DNA of 33,832 nt. It comes from Oscillospiraceae bacterium (GTDB lineage Bacteria; Bacillota; Clostridia; Oscillospirales; Oscillospiraceae). Made by a program: the position numbers and the translations under genes. Below are positions 15,514 through 23,190 of the stretch, piece after piece. Numbering within the stretch: position 1 is the stretch's first letter; each line of letters starts with the position of its first letter. The notes beneath the pieces were generated by a model that worked only from the letters and a program-made list of their open reading frames with translations, was not told the origin of the DNA and did not search any database. The stretch is taken from contig JAFSCK010000085.1 of NCBI GenBank assembly GCA_017436785.1, forward strand, positions 1 through 33,832, in the 5' to 3' direction.

Positions 15514-16785
15514 TTACTGGTTTTCTCCACCGGACTTTTTGGGACGGCGGCGGTAGTTGGGACGGCGGCGGGAGGGCTTTTTCTCCTGCTCGCCTTCGGC
15601 TTCGGCAGCGGGCTTGGGATCCTTTGGCTCCTTGGGGGCCTCCTTTTTGGGTTTTTCCTGCTTAGGCGCGGGGGCCTCCTTGGGCTGGGCCTCTTTTGGG
15701 GCGTTCTGAGACTTCCGGCGGCGGTTGCGGCTGCGGGAGGGCTTGCCTTCGGCAGGCTCTGCAGCGGCCTCCTCAGCCAGCGGGGCCTTGACCTCGGGCT
15801 CATCCACCACCTGCTCGGTGCTGTAGCGGAACTTGATGGGCTCCAGGAAGCCCTTCTCCTCGGGCTGCTCCCGGCGGATGCGCTTGCCGCTGCCGGAAAT
15901 GGGGGCAAGGTCCGCGGGGATAGGGGGATCGTTTTTCTTAGCCTTGCCGCTGCGCAGCACGGCGATGTCGGCATTGGGGAAGACGGAGATGGTCTCCGGT
16001 GCATCCTCCATCCGGACCTTCACCCGCTGGCGCAGTAGGTCGATCTCTACCACGGTGCCCCGGCCCTCGGGGGTATCCACGAAGGATTCCAGCTTAGGAC
16101 TGGTGCGGATCAGGTCCTCATAGGCATCCTGCTCGTATTTCAGGCAGCACATCAGGCGGCCGCAGGTGCCGGAAATTTTGGTAGGGTTCAGAGAAAGGTT
16201 CTGGGTCTTGGCCATCTTGATGGAAACCGGCTGGAAATCATCCAAGAAGCTGGCGCAGCAGAAGGGCCGTCCGCAGATGCCGAGGCCGCCCACCATCTTG
16301 GCCTTGTCCCGGACACCGATCTGCCGCAGCTCAATGCGGGTATGGAACACGGAGGCCAGGTTCTTTACCAGCTCCCGGAAGTCCACCCGCTCGTCAGCGG
16401 TGAAATAGAACAGGATCTTGCTGCCGTCGAAGGCCACCTCAGCAGACACCAGCTGCATGTCCAGCTGATGGTCGGCAATCTTCTGCAGGCACACATCGTA
16501 GGCCTTCTTCTCCTTGGCCCGGTTTTCTGCCACGATCTTTTCGTCCTGTGCATTGGCAAGACGAATGACCTTTCGCAGAGGGGCCACCACTTCCTTGGGG
16601 GGGATGGTGTGGTTGCCGCCGGTGCAGGTGCCGTATTCGGCGCCCCGGGCAGTATCGATGATCACATGGTCGCCGGGCTGATAGCTCTGTCCATCGGGAT
16701 CAAAAAAATAGATCTTCTGTCCCGGCCGGAACTGGATGTCAACGACCTCCACATCGGTCTGGGGCAGGTTGGTAAGTTCTTCCAT
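15514..16785 (-). CDS. ricT: PSP1-domain regulatory protein RicT (YaaT) with long basic tail
   Basis: A 423-residue protein. Residues 1-280 are the PSP1/YaaT domain. Two cysteine clusters are present, GICGRPFCC (Cys171, 176, 177) and CGRLMCC (Cys208, 213, 214). In B. subtilis RicT these ligate a 4Fe-4S cluster in the RicA-RicF-RicT complex, which stimulates RNase Y processing of polycistronic mRNAs. From about residue 290 the protein becomes low-complexity, rich in Lys, Pro, Glu and Arg, ending PNYRRRPKKSGGENQ. This tail of roughly 130 residues is longer than in B. subtilis and suggests RNA or ribosome contact. It follows holB, a conserved neighbourhood in Firmicutes, with a repeat (16810-16893) between them. 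Confidence 0.9.
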   Translation of the reverse strand: MEELTNLPQTDVEVVDIQFRPGQKIYFFDPDGQSYQPGDHVIIDTARGAEYGTCTGGNHTIPPKEVVAPLRKVIRLANAQDEKIVAENRAKEKKAYDVCLQKIADHQLDMQLVSAEVAFDGSKILFYFTADERVDFRELVKNLASVFHTRIELRQIGVRDKAKMVGGLGICGRPFCCASFLDDFQPVSIKMAKTQNLSLNPTKISGTCGRLMCCLKYEQDAYEDLIRTSPKLESFVDTPEGRGTVVEIDLLRQRVKVRMEDAPETISVFPNADIAVLRSGKAKKNDPPIPADLAPISGSGKRIRREQPEEKGFLEPIKFRYSTEQVVDEPEVKAPLAEEAAAEPAEGKPSRSRNRRRKSQNAPKEAQPKEAPAPKQEKPKKEAPKEPKDPKPAAEAEGEQEKKPSRRRPNYRRRPKKSGGENQ

Positions 16786-16809
16786 TGGTTTTGCTCCTTA
16801 TTTCCACCT

Positions 16810-16893
16810 GTCATTGCGAGGAGCGAAGCGACGTGGCAATCTCCACCGTTGATGGGGATTGCCGCGCCAGTGTACACACTGGCTCGCAATGAC
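16810..16893 (-). repeat. GTCATTGCGA-family inverted repeat (copy A3), between holB and ricT
   Basis: It lies 18 nt after the holB stop codon and 24 nt before the ricT start codon, in the common orientation. At 84 bp it is one of the shortest copies and folds as nearly one hairpin. Confidence 0.85.
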
Positions 16894-16911
16894 AGTATTT
16901 ATTTCCTGTGT

Positions 16912-17865
16912 TTATCGCAGCTCCCAAGCCAGCCAGCCGCAGACGGCGGCGGGGGAGACGTTGCTCTGGGCGTAGTCGATGGCCTTTTTCAGGGTCAGGG
17001 CCAGCCCATGAAGCTCGGCGGCAGGCCGCAGCTGTGCCAACTGCCGGGCCTGTGGGGACAGGACCCGGATGCCGCTGCGGCTGAGCATGGCGTTCTCCAG
17101 AATTTCCAGCCAAGCCTTCAGAATGTCCAGCAGGGCATCCCGCTTCCATTTCTCCATGGGGGTCAGGGTCTGTACCAGCAGCAGGCTGTCCTTTTTGCAC
17201 AGGGCCTCCACCAGCTGCTCTGTCTGGGGCGGAAGCTGACCGCCGTCTTTCAGCAGCATCCTTGCCTGTCCCAGAAAGCCGCCGCTGCGGAAGACCGCAG
17301 CGCTGAGGTCCTCATCGGAGGCCTGCGGGAAATCCAGCCGCAGCTGCTTCCTCAGGACATCCTCCGGCAGGGCCTGCATTTTCAGCTCTGTGCACCGGGA
17401 ACGGACAGTGGGTAGTAATTTATCCGGATTGTCCGTCAACAGGAGAAATACACCGTATTTCGGCGGCTCCTCCAGAATTTTCAGCAGAGCATTCTGGCCC
17501 GGCACGCCCATATCCTGCGCCCGGGGGAACAGGTAGATCTTGTGGTCCGATTCATTGGGCTGGACATAGATATCCGCCCGGGCCTGTCGGATCAGGTCCA
17601 CGGTAACCGTCTTCTTCTCCGGGTCATCCACAGTGATAAAGTCGGGATGATTCCCCTCCAGCACCTTGCGGCAGGGATTACACCGCAGGCAGGGCCTGCG
17701 TTTTTCCTGACAGAGGATAGCGGCGGCCAGCAGCTTAGCGAGGGTATGCTTGCCGGAGCCCTCCGGCCCGGAGATCAGATAAAAGTGGGAAATATGCCCC
17801 TTGGCCAAGCTTTCCGCCAGATTTGCCTTCAGCCGGTCGTTGCCCAGTAAGGTATCAAAGGCCAT
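16912..17865 (-). CDS. holB: DNA polymerase III subunit delta' (clamp loader)
   Basis: A 317-residue AAA+ clamp-loader subunit. The P-loop is GPEGSGKHT (residues 33-41). A zinc-binding group (Cys52, Cys59, Cys62, Cys65) follows, as in gamma/delta' proteins. The region VPGQNALLKILEEPPKY and the sensor 1-like LLLTDNPDKLLPTVRSRC are diagnostic. In most Firmicutes the order is tmk-holB-ricT; here tmk is absent from the window but ricT follows. It has its own promoter. GGAGGGGAATT lies before the ATG at 17865. Confidence 0.93.
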   Translation of the reverse strand: MAFDTLLGNDRLKANLAESLAKGHISHFYLISGPEGSGKHTLAKLLAAAILCQEKRRPCLRCNPCRKVLEGNHPDFITVDDPEKKTVTVDLIRQARADIYVQPNESDHKIYLFPRAQDMGVPGQNALLKILEEPPKYGVFLLLTDNPDKLLPTVRSRCTELKMQALPEDVLRKQLRLDFPQASDEDLSAAVFRSGGFLGQARMLLKDGGQLPPQTEQLVEALCKKDSLLLVQTLTPMEKWKRDALLDILKAWLEILENAMLSRSGIRVLSPQARQLAQLRPAAELHGLALTLKKAIDYAQSNVSPAAVCGWLAWELR

Positions 17866-17893
17866 AATTCCCCTCCTTTTTGCTCAAATTAAA

Positions 17894-17922
17894 ATTATAA
17901 CATGATTGTTTGGAAAAGTAAA
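17894..17922 (-). promoter_or_regulatory. Probable promoter of holB-ricT
   Basis: On the minus strand TTTACT (17917-17922) and TATAAT (17894-17899) are 17 bp apart. The -10 is perfect; the -35 matches 4 of 6. Confidence 0.65.
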
Positions 17923-17950
17923 ATGGAAAATCTGGCGCGGAAGCGCCCTT

Positions 17951-18185
17951 GGCTTCCCCCGGGGGTGGTGCTCCGCGCAGCGAATACAAGATTATAATGA
18001 TTGCCGGTGGCAATCATACAAAAATTTACTAGCTGGCAAAAATCTTTGATTCTTGACTGATGAGGAATGCGGGCGATAAGGTTACGATTTGCACAATGTT
18101 TCAGACCTGTGAGAAGGTTGGAACTGCACGCCACCCCTCATCCGTCAGCCCTTCGGGCTGCCACCTTCCCCCCTAGGGGGAAGGC
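17951..18185. repeat. GGCTTCCCCC...GGGGGAAGGC repeat (copy D2, long form)
   Basis: It fills the 322-bp gap between holB and the pyrophosphatase gene, ending 2 bp past the latter's stop codon. It has an extra block, TGGTGCTCCGCGCAGCGAAT followed by ATGATTGCCGGTGGCAATCA (an inverted repeat), then the common CTGGCAAAAATC...GACTGATGAGG segment. The same extra block occurs in copy D4 but not in D1 or D3. Apart from the holB promoter, nothing else is seen in this gap. Confidence 0.85.
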
Positions 18186-18187
18186 TT

Positions 18188-19801
18188 TTAGCCCCAAAGA
18201 TCGGACAGCATGGGAATGACCTGCTTTTTGCGGCTCATGACCTTGGGCAGGAAGGCGGTATTGTCACGGGGGGTGACACCGAAGGCCTGCTGGATGGTTT
18301 CGTCGTCGCCTACATACAGGATCTGGGTGCCTTCCATCAGAACATCGGTGAGCATCAGAACCATCAGGTCGAAATTCTTCTGCTTGGCGTGCTGGTGCAT
18401 CAGCTTCAGGAATTCTGCCTTCCGTTCCAGTACGCTGTGGCTGTCCACAGAGGTGATCTGGGCTACGGCCAGGTTGTGGCCGGCAATGTGGAATTCCTTG
18501 TAATCGGTAAACAGCACTTCCTGGGCTGTCTTATTATCAATGGAAGCGGAGAAAATTTCCCGGCCCAGGGCATCCAGAGATACGTTGGCGATACGGGCCA
18601 TGCGTTCGGCGGTGCGGATATCCCGGGGGGTGCAGGTGGGGGACTTGAACATGACGGTATCCGACAGGATGGCCGCCGCCATCATACCGGCAAGGCCCGC
18701 CGAGGGCATCAGGCCCCGGTCCTGGAACATGCTGGCGATGATGGTATTGGTGGAGCCTACCGGCTCATTGCGGACGTAAATGGGATTGCCGGTCTGGATA
18801 TCTGCCAGACGGTGGTGGTCGATGATCTCCAGAATTTCCGCCTGATACAGTCCGGGGACGGACTGGCGGGCTTCGTTATGGTCCACCAGCACCACCCGCT
18901 TTCTCCGGGGGCGCAGCAGATGGTACCGGGTCAGAATGCCCACGACTTTCTCGCATTCATCCAGGATGGGATAGCTGGGATGGCGGTGCTTCAGCACCAT
19001 TTCCTTCACATCGTCCACCCGCTCACTGAGGCGGAAGCTGATAATGCCCTGGGTATTGCAGATGCGGCCCACGGGTGTGGACTGGAAAATCAGCCGGGAC
19101 GCCCGGAAGGCATCCAGCGGTGTTGCGATGATACAGGTAGCGGTGGGGAAATTCCGCAGCTCCGGGGGCAGTTCCGCCTGGCACAGAACCAGACAGTTGA
19201 CATTCATTTCCAGAGCCCGGCGGATCATATCCGGCTGATAGCCGCAAAGAACCACGCTGTCTTTCTTCTGGAACAGAAGGTTGTCGTGGGTCTGGGGCAG
19301 GGCGATGTTCACTTCGCCGGAGATGGTGTCGGTGTTTTCCCCAGCCTCGTTGAGGACTTTGCCTTCCAGAACGGACAGGACATTGAACAGGGGGACATTT
19401 ACCAGCACACCGGAGGAAATACCGGACATGTTGTAGCTGGCGATGTCGGTCTTGGACAGAATACCGTAGAGGGTGCCGTTTTCCCGGGCCACGGGAATGG
19501 CGGCGATGTTGGGATATTCCCGGAATTCTTCCCAGGCACGGCTGATGGTAACGCCGGTGTCCAGGATGGGGGGCGTATCATATTCCAGATCCCGGACCTG
19601 ATTGTAAAGGTCGGTGATCCGGGTGGGGGGCTGAAAACCGAAGCGGTCCAGCACGATTCTGGTCTCTTCGGAAATCTGTCCCAGGCAGGCGGCCTCATAT
19701 TCCCGGTCGCCGCAGGCATTGCGCAGGGCAGCATAGGCGATGGCTGCCACAATGGAATCGGTATCCGGATTTCGGTGACCGGTTACATAGATCGGGTCCA
19801 T
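18188..19801 (-). CDS. ppaC: Mn-dependent inorganic pyrophosphatase with CBS and DRTGG-type regulatory insert
   Basis: A 537-residue DHH-family (family II) pyrophosphatase, hydrolysing PPi to phosphate in the cytoplasm. Metal-ligand motifs are GHRNPDTDS (His9, Asp13, Asp15), VDHNE (Asp307, His308) and IDHH (Asp328, His329, His330). Between residues about 70 and 295 sit CBS halves (ILDTGVTISRAW, AIPVARENGTLYGILSKTDI, and a second pair ending VVGILTRYHLLRPRRKR) around a DRTGG-like segment. This is the adenine-nucleotide and Ap4A-responsive architecture known from Clostridia. AAAGGAGG precedes the ATG. It follows ansA by 69 bp and may be co-transcribed with it. Confidence 0.92.
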   Translation of the reverse strand: MDPIYVTGHRNPDTDSIVAAIAYAALRNACGDREYEAACLGQISEETRIVLDRFGFQPPTRITDLYNQVRDLEYDTPPILDTGVTISRAWEEFREYPNIAAIPVARENGTLYGILSKTDIASYNMSGISSGVLVNVPLFNVLSVLEGKVLNEAGENTDTISGEVNIALPQTHDNLLFQKKDSVVLCGYQPDMIRRALEMNVNCLVLCQAELPPELRNFPTATCIIATPLDAFRASRLIFQSTPVGRICNTQGIISFRLSERVDDVKEMVLKHRHPSYPILDECEKVVGILTRYHLLRPRRKRVVLVDHNEARQSVPGLYQAEILEIIDHHRLADIQTGNPIYVRNEPVGSTNTIIASMFQDRGLMPSAGLAGMMAAAILSDTVMFKSPTCTPRDIRTAERMARIANVSLDALGREIFSASIDNKTAQEVLFTDYKEFHIAGHNLAVAQITSVDSHSVLERKAEFLKLMHQHAKQKNFDLMVLMLTDVLMEGTQILYVGDDETIQQAFGVTPRDNTAFLPKVMSRKKQVIPMLSDLWG

Positions 19802-19870
19802 AAGAAAACCTCCTTTTGTTATGTTCCTGTGATTGCTTGGCCACTTCCCTCAGAGAGGGAGGCAAGGGGA

Positions 19871-20866
19871 TCATGCGGTGACTTCTCCAGCCAGATTACG
19901 GGCGAACAGCTCCGCGATCTGGTCCGGCTCCAGCCCCTGACCGATGGCCCACATGAGCTTGGTCATGGCGGCTTCGGAGGTCATATCCCGGCCCTGAATG
20001 ACACCCAGCTCCAGCAGCTTGTTGCCTACCTGATAGACCTGCAAATTGGCGCTGTCGTAGAGGCACTGGGTGGTGATGACCACGCTGATGCCGTCCTCCA
20101 TCGCCCGGTGGATGCCCCGCAGGCCCTTGTGCAGCACATTGACACCGCCAAGGCCGAAGGCCTCAATGACGATGCCCCGGTAGCCCATGGCTGCCAGCAT
20201 GTCGAAGACTGCGGGATTCAGGCCGGGGGTCAGCTTTAAGAGGAACACGTTGCGGCTGATCTCCGGGCAGAACCGGGCTTCCCCGGTCCGCTTGGGCAGG
20301 ACCTCATGGTCCACCACCAGTCCCTGATTGCTGACCAAGGCCGCATACCGGGCGTTGACACTTTCAAAGGCGGAGAAGCCGGAGGCCCGGACCTTCACTG
20401 CCCGGCAGCCCAGCATCACCTTCCGGTCGAAGGCGAGGAATACACCGGGATGCCCGGAGGCTGCCATGGCAAAGGCGGTCCGCAGGTTGTCCGGGCCGTC
20501 ACTCAGCATATCCGCCAGCGGCAGCTGAGAGCCGGTGAATACCACAGGCAGGTCGATATTGGGCAGCATATAGGTAACGGCGGAGGCGGTGTAGGCCATG
20601 GTATCGGTGCCGTGGGACACCACGATGCCGTCAAAGCCAATGCGCTGGTCAAAAATGGCCTTCGCAATGGTCTGCCATTCCTCGGGCCGGATGTTGGAGG
20701 AATCCAGACACATCACATCCCGGACCGTGATCTCATAATAGGTGCGCAGCTGCTCCAGCTCCCGCTCCATCACGTCGCTGCGCTGGGGCTCCAGCCCCTC
20801 GCCGCCGGGGAGCGATGCAATGGTGCCGCCGGTGGTCAGCAGCAGGATCTTCTTTTTCGATGACAT
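19871..20866 (-). CDS. ansA: L-asparaginase, type I (cytoplasmic)
   Basis: A 331-residue asparaginase, converting Asn to Asp and ammonia. The two active-site blocks are TTGGTIAS (residues 11-18, nucleophile Thr15) and SHGTDTMAYTASA (Thr87 and Asp88). There is no signal peptide, so the enzyme is cytoplasmic type I. The start at 20866 is chosen because AAGGAGGTATCC precedes it and a promoter lies at 20910-20938. The open frame runs 94 codons further upstream through the promoter and into the repeat at 20996. The pyrophosphatase gene follows in the same direction. I see no ammonium or Asn regulator nearby. Confidence 0.93.
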   Translation of the reverse strand: MSSKKKILLLTTGGTIASLPGGEGLEPQRSDVMERELEQLRTYYEITVRDVMCLDSSNIRPEEWQTIAKAIFDQRIGFDGIVVSHGTDTMAYTASAVTYMLPNIDLPVVFTGSQLPLADMLSDGPDNLRTAFAMAASGHPGVFLAFDRKVMLGCRAVKVRASGFSAFESVNARYAALVSNQGLVVDHEVLPKRTGEARFCPEISRNVFLLKLTPGLNPAVFDMLAAMGYRGIVIEAFGLGGVNVLHKGLRGIHRAMEDGISVVITTQCLYDSANLQVYQVGNKLLELGVIQGRDMTSEAAMTKLMWAIGQGLEPDQIAELFARNLAGEVTA

Positions 20867-20909
20867 AAGGATACCTCCTTCTGTTTCATGGCATAGTATC
20901 GTATCTTTT

Positions 20910-20938
20910 ATTATAGCCCGAACAGGAGAAAATAGCAA
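20910..20938 (-). promoter_or_regulatory. Sigma-A promoter of ansA
   Basis: On the minus strand TTGCTA (20933-20938) and a perfect TATAAT (20910-20915) are separated by 17 bp. This fixes ansA as a separate transcription unit from the BMP gene upstream. Confidence 0.78.
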
Positions 20939-20995
20939 GAAAAAAGACGGGAAAGGAAGTGTTTGTTGCAAAAACAAGAATCCAAACCATCTACT

Positions 20996-21135
20996 GTAGG
21001 GGGCGGCCTCCCGGACGCCCCGAAAGGATTTTGCACCTCGATGGGGCAAAATCCTTATAAAATGCAGCATCGTTCCAGAAATCCGCCCATTGAGGTCGGA
21101 TTTCTGGACGGGGCGTCGAGGACGCCGCCCCCTAC
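20996..21135. repeat. GTAGGG...CCCTAC repeat (copy C8)
   Basis: GTAGGGGGCGGCCTCC faces GGACGCCGCCCCCTAC as inverted ends. A second inner inverted repeat pairs GGATTTTGCACC with GGGCAAAATCC, and another pairs TCCAGAAATCCG with CGGATTTCTGGA. It lies in the 333-bp gap between ansA and the BMP gene, which otherwise holds the ansA promoter and the BMP terminator. Confidence 0.78.
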
Positions 21136-21147
21136 AGTGGCATTGCA

Positions 21148-21179
21148 AGAAAAAAGAGGACGGGCAAAAGCCCGTCCTC
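21148..21179 (-). terminator. Intrinsic terminator after the BMP lipoprotein gene
   Basis: A perfect 10-bp stem GAGGACGGGC/GCCCGTCCTC (21156-21165 with 21170-21179) has an AAAA loop, followed on the minus strand by a run of T. It marks the 3' end of the nucleoside cluster. Confidence 0.9.
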
Positions 21180-21199
21180 GGAGTATTAGAAGTATGAAA

Positions 21200-22402
21200 T
21201 TACTTCAGGTTGCCCAGCCACTCCACGTTGACAGCCTCGGTAGTGGGCTCAACGGAGATGTCGTTGGAAACCTTGATGGAGCCGTCGAACATGCCGGCGA
21301 CCAGAGCGGAGTAATCAGCGCTGGTGAACTTGCCATCCTCGAACAGGGTGGTGCCGGACAGCTGGACGTAGTTGGCGGTGGGCTCAGCGGAGACCAGACC
21401 CAGAGTCTGGATCTTGCCGGCGTAGTTAGCCCAGTTGCCGTTAATGACGATATCGGTCAGGGTGTCGATGGTGGTGGGAGCCAGACCCTTCATAGCGGAG
21501 GTGATGGTCATGCCCTCGCCGTAAGCAGCATCGATGATGGGAGCCTGATCGGTGTCAACACCGATGACCTTGCCGCCGACCTTCTTAGCAGCTTCAGCAG
21601 CGGAGGTGTAGATGCCGCCGCCGCAAGCGAAGACGACCTCAGTGCCTGCAGCATACCAAGTGTCCATAACAGCGGTGATGTCAGCATCGCCGAAGAACTG
21701 GTTGCCGTAAGCGTACTTCATATCGACAGTGATGCCCAGCTCCTTAGCAGCAGCGTCAACGCCCTGCACGTAGCCGTAGCCGAAACGCATAACAGCGGGA
21801 ACAGCCATGCCGCCCAGGAAGCCCAGCTTGGTGTAACCCAGCTTGACAGCAGCGTAGCCAGCCATGTAGCCGGACAGCTCTTCCTGATAGATAGCGCAGT
21901 AGACGTTGTCCATGTGGACGTAGTCGGTCAGGTTCCAGTTGTCGGGGTTGTAGTCATAGCTTTCGCCCTTCAGAGCGACAGCAGTCTCCAGCAGGTCGCC
22001 GGCAGCAACGTCCAGAGCGACGAACTTGATCTCGGGGTACTCGCCGGAAACTTCAGCGATGGTGCCGCCAAAAGCGTAGCCGGGCATAACGATGACGTTG
22101 TAGCCCTCAGCGATAGCCAGTTCCACGGATGCCACACGGCCAGCGGTGTCGTTGGAAGTGGGCTTGTAGTACTTGGTCTCAACGCCGTTGTCCTCACCGA
22201 ACTTCACGACAGCTTCCCAGGTGGTCTGGTTGAAGGACTGGTCGGTGATATCGCCGTAGTCAGTGACCATAGCGACCTTGTACTCGGTAGCGGTCTCGGC
22301 AGGAGCAGCAGCCTCAGGAGCCTTCTCCTCGGTCTTGCCGCCGCAGGCGACCAGAGACAGAGCCATTGCCAGAACCAGCAGCAGAGCCAGAATCTTCTTC
22401 AT
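21200..22402 (-). CDS. BMP-family nucleoside-type substrate-binding lipoprotein
   Basis: A 400-residue lipoprotein. The signal peptide ends with LSLVAC, giving lipid-modified Cys20. The mature protein matches the Bmp/Med/PnrA family: VTDYGDITDQSFNQTTWEA, GYAFGGTIAEV, KLGFLGGMAVPAV, and GVDTDQ. Members bind purine nucleosides or related ligands for an ABC importer. It ends a cluster of nucleoside catabolic genes, so nucleoside uptake is the likely role. No permease or ATPase partner lies in the window, so they must be encoded elsewhere or shared. GGAGGAATAAAC precedes the ATG. The spacer from cdd contains a stem-loop (22467-22511) and no repeat element, so it may have separate control. Confidence 0.9.
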   Translation of the reverse strand: MKKILALLLVLAMALSLVACGGKTEEKAPEAAAPAETATEYKVAMVTDYGDITDQSFNQTTWEAVVKFGEDNGVETKYYKPTSNDTAGRVASVELAIAEGYNVIVMPGYAFGGTIAEVSGEYPEIKFVALDVAAGDLLETAVALKGESYDYNPDNWNLTDYVHMDNVYCAIYQEELSGYMAGYAAVKLGYTKLGFLGGMAVPAVMRFGYGYVQGVDAAAKELGITVDMKYAYGNQFFGDADITAVMDTWYAAGTEVVFACGGGIYTSAAEAAKKVGGKVIGVDTDQAPIIDAAYGEGMTITSAMKGLAPTTIDTLTDIVINGNWANYAGKIQTLGLVSAEPTANYVQLSGTTLFEDGKFTSADYSALVAGMFDGSIKVSNDISVEPTTEAVNVEWLGNLK

Positions 22403-22466
22403 GTTTATTCCTCCATAAATTTCTGTATTGGTAAAAACATACCTTATCTATTGTCGCATATTCTGA

Positions 22467-22511
22467 CGGAAAAATCAACACCTTTTCCTGAGAAAACGCT
22501 GGATTTTTCCG
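22467..22511 (-). promoter_or_regulatory. Stem-loop between cdd and the BMP gene
   Basis: An outer 10-bp stem CGGAAAAATC/GATTTTTCCG encloses an inner TTTTC/GAAAA hairpin. It lies 25 nt after the cdd stop codon. It could be a partial terminator, an RNA processing site or an mRNA stabiliser that sets the BMP:cdd ratio. There is no U tract directly after it. Confidence 0.4.
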
Positions 22512-22536
22512 CATATCAGCAGGAATGTCCGTGCAG

Positions 22537-22944
22537 TCAGGCCATGTGTTTTTCAGAGGAAAAACTAAAGGGCAGGATTTCTGCCAAAGTCCGGGCCTCG
22601 TAGCCGGTTTCGTCCACCATGTAGATGAGGAAATCATCACCGCAAAATTCCCGCATCACCTGCCGGCATACGCCGCAGGGAGGAAAGGCGCCGGTGATGA
22701 TGCCGTCCTTGCCGCCGCAGACGGCGATGGAAACGAAATCCCGGTGCCCGTCATAAACTGCCTTGAAGAAGGCCGTCCGCTCGGCGCAGTTGGTGGGGCC
22801 GTAGGCGGCGTTTTCAATGTTGCAGCCCTGATACACCGTGCCGTCGGCACAGAGTAGGGCAGCGCCTACCTTGTAGCCGGAATAGGGCACATAAGCGTGT
22901 TGCATGGCCTCCTTGGCCAGTTCAACCAGTTTTTCAGGTGTCAT
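22537..22944 (-). CDS. cdd: Cytidine deaminase
   Basis: A 135-residue tetrameric-type cytidine deaminase, converting cytidine and deoxycytidine to uridine and deoxyuridine. Zinc ligands and catalytic Glu are visible as NCAERTA (Cys53, Glu55) and PPCGVC (Cys90, Cys93). The substrate-binding CNIENAAY block is present. The start at 22944 follows GGAGG; a longer frame exists but runs into the repeat at 22988. It lies between deoB and the BMP lipoprotein gene on the same strand and feeds pyrimidine nucleoside salvage. Confidence 0.95.
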   Translation of the reverse strand: MTPEKLVELAKEAMQHAYVPYSGYKVGAALLCADGTVYQGCNIENAAYGPTNCAERTAFFKAVYDGHRDFVSIAVCGGKDGIITGAFPPCGVCRQVMREFCGDDFLIYMVDETGYEARTLAEILPFSFSSEKHMA

Positions 22945-22987
22945 AAAGAACCTCCATTGTTCTTTGCAATGGCGCGGGAGCGCCCTT

Positions 22988-23157
22988 GGCTTCCCCCGGG
23001 GGGAAGCTGGCAAAAATCTTTGATTTTTGACTGATGAGGAATGCGGGCGATAAGGTTACGGTTAGTAAAGGGTTTCAGGCTTATTCCAGACTTGGAACTG
23101 CACGCCACCCCTCATCCGTCTCGCCTGCGGCGAGCCACCTTCCCCCCGGGGGAAGGC
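22988..23157. repeat. GGCTTCCCCC...GGGGGAAGGC repeat (copy D3)
   Basis: Its first 51 bases are identical by eye to copy D1. It then carries GAATGCGGGCGATAAGGTTAC, shared with D2, and ends CCTCATCCGTC...GGGGGAAGGC. A short GGGGGC/GCCCCC hairpin plus CCCTACAG (about 23159-23182) separates it from deoB and looks like the remnant of a GTAGGG-type repeat. Confidence 0.85.
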
Positions 23158-23190
23158 TTTGGGGGCAAGCCCCCGCCCTACAGTAGATTC

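Noticed and set aside
18389-20239. A 616-codon open frame on the plus strand
   Set aside because: It lies antisense to the pyrophosphatase and asparaginase genes, both with clear catalytic motifs. Its composition (His/Gly/Gln/Asp-rich without motifs) is typical of the reverse frame of GC-rich genes.
20963-22603. A 546-codon open frame on the plus strand rich in Ser/Val/Asp
   Set aside because: It is antisense to the BMP lipoprotein gene and runs through its terminator and a repeat. It lacks a convincing ribosome binding site.
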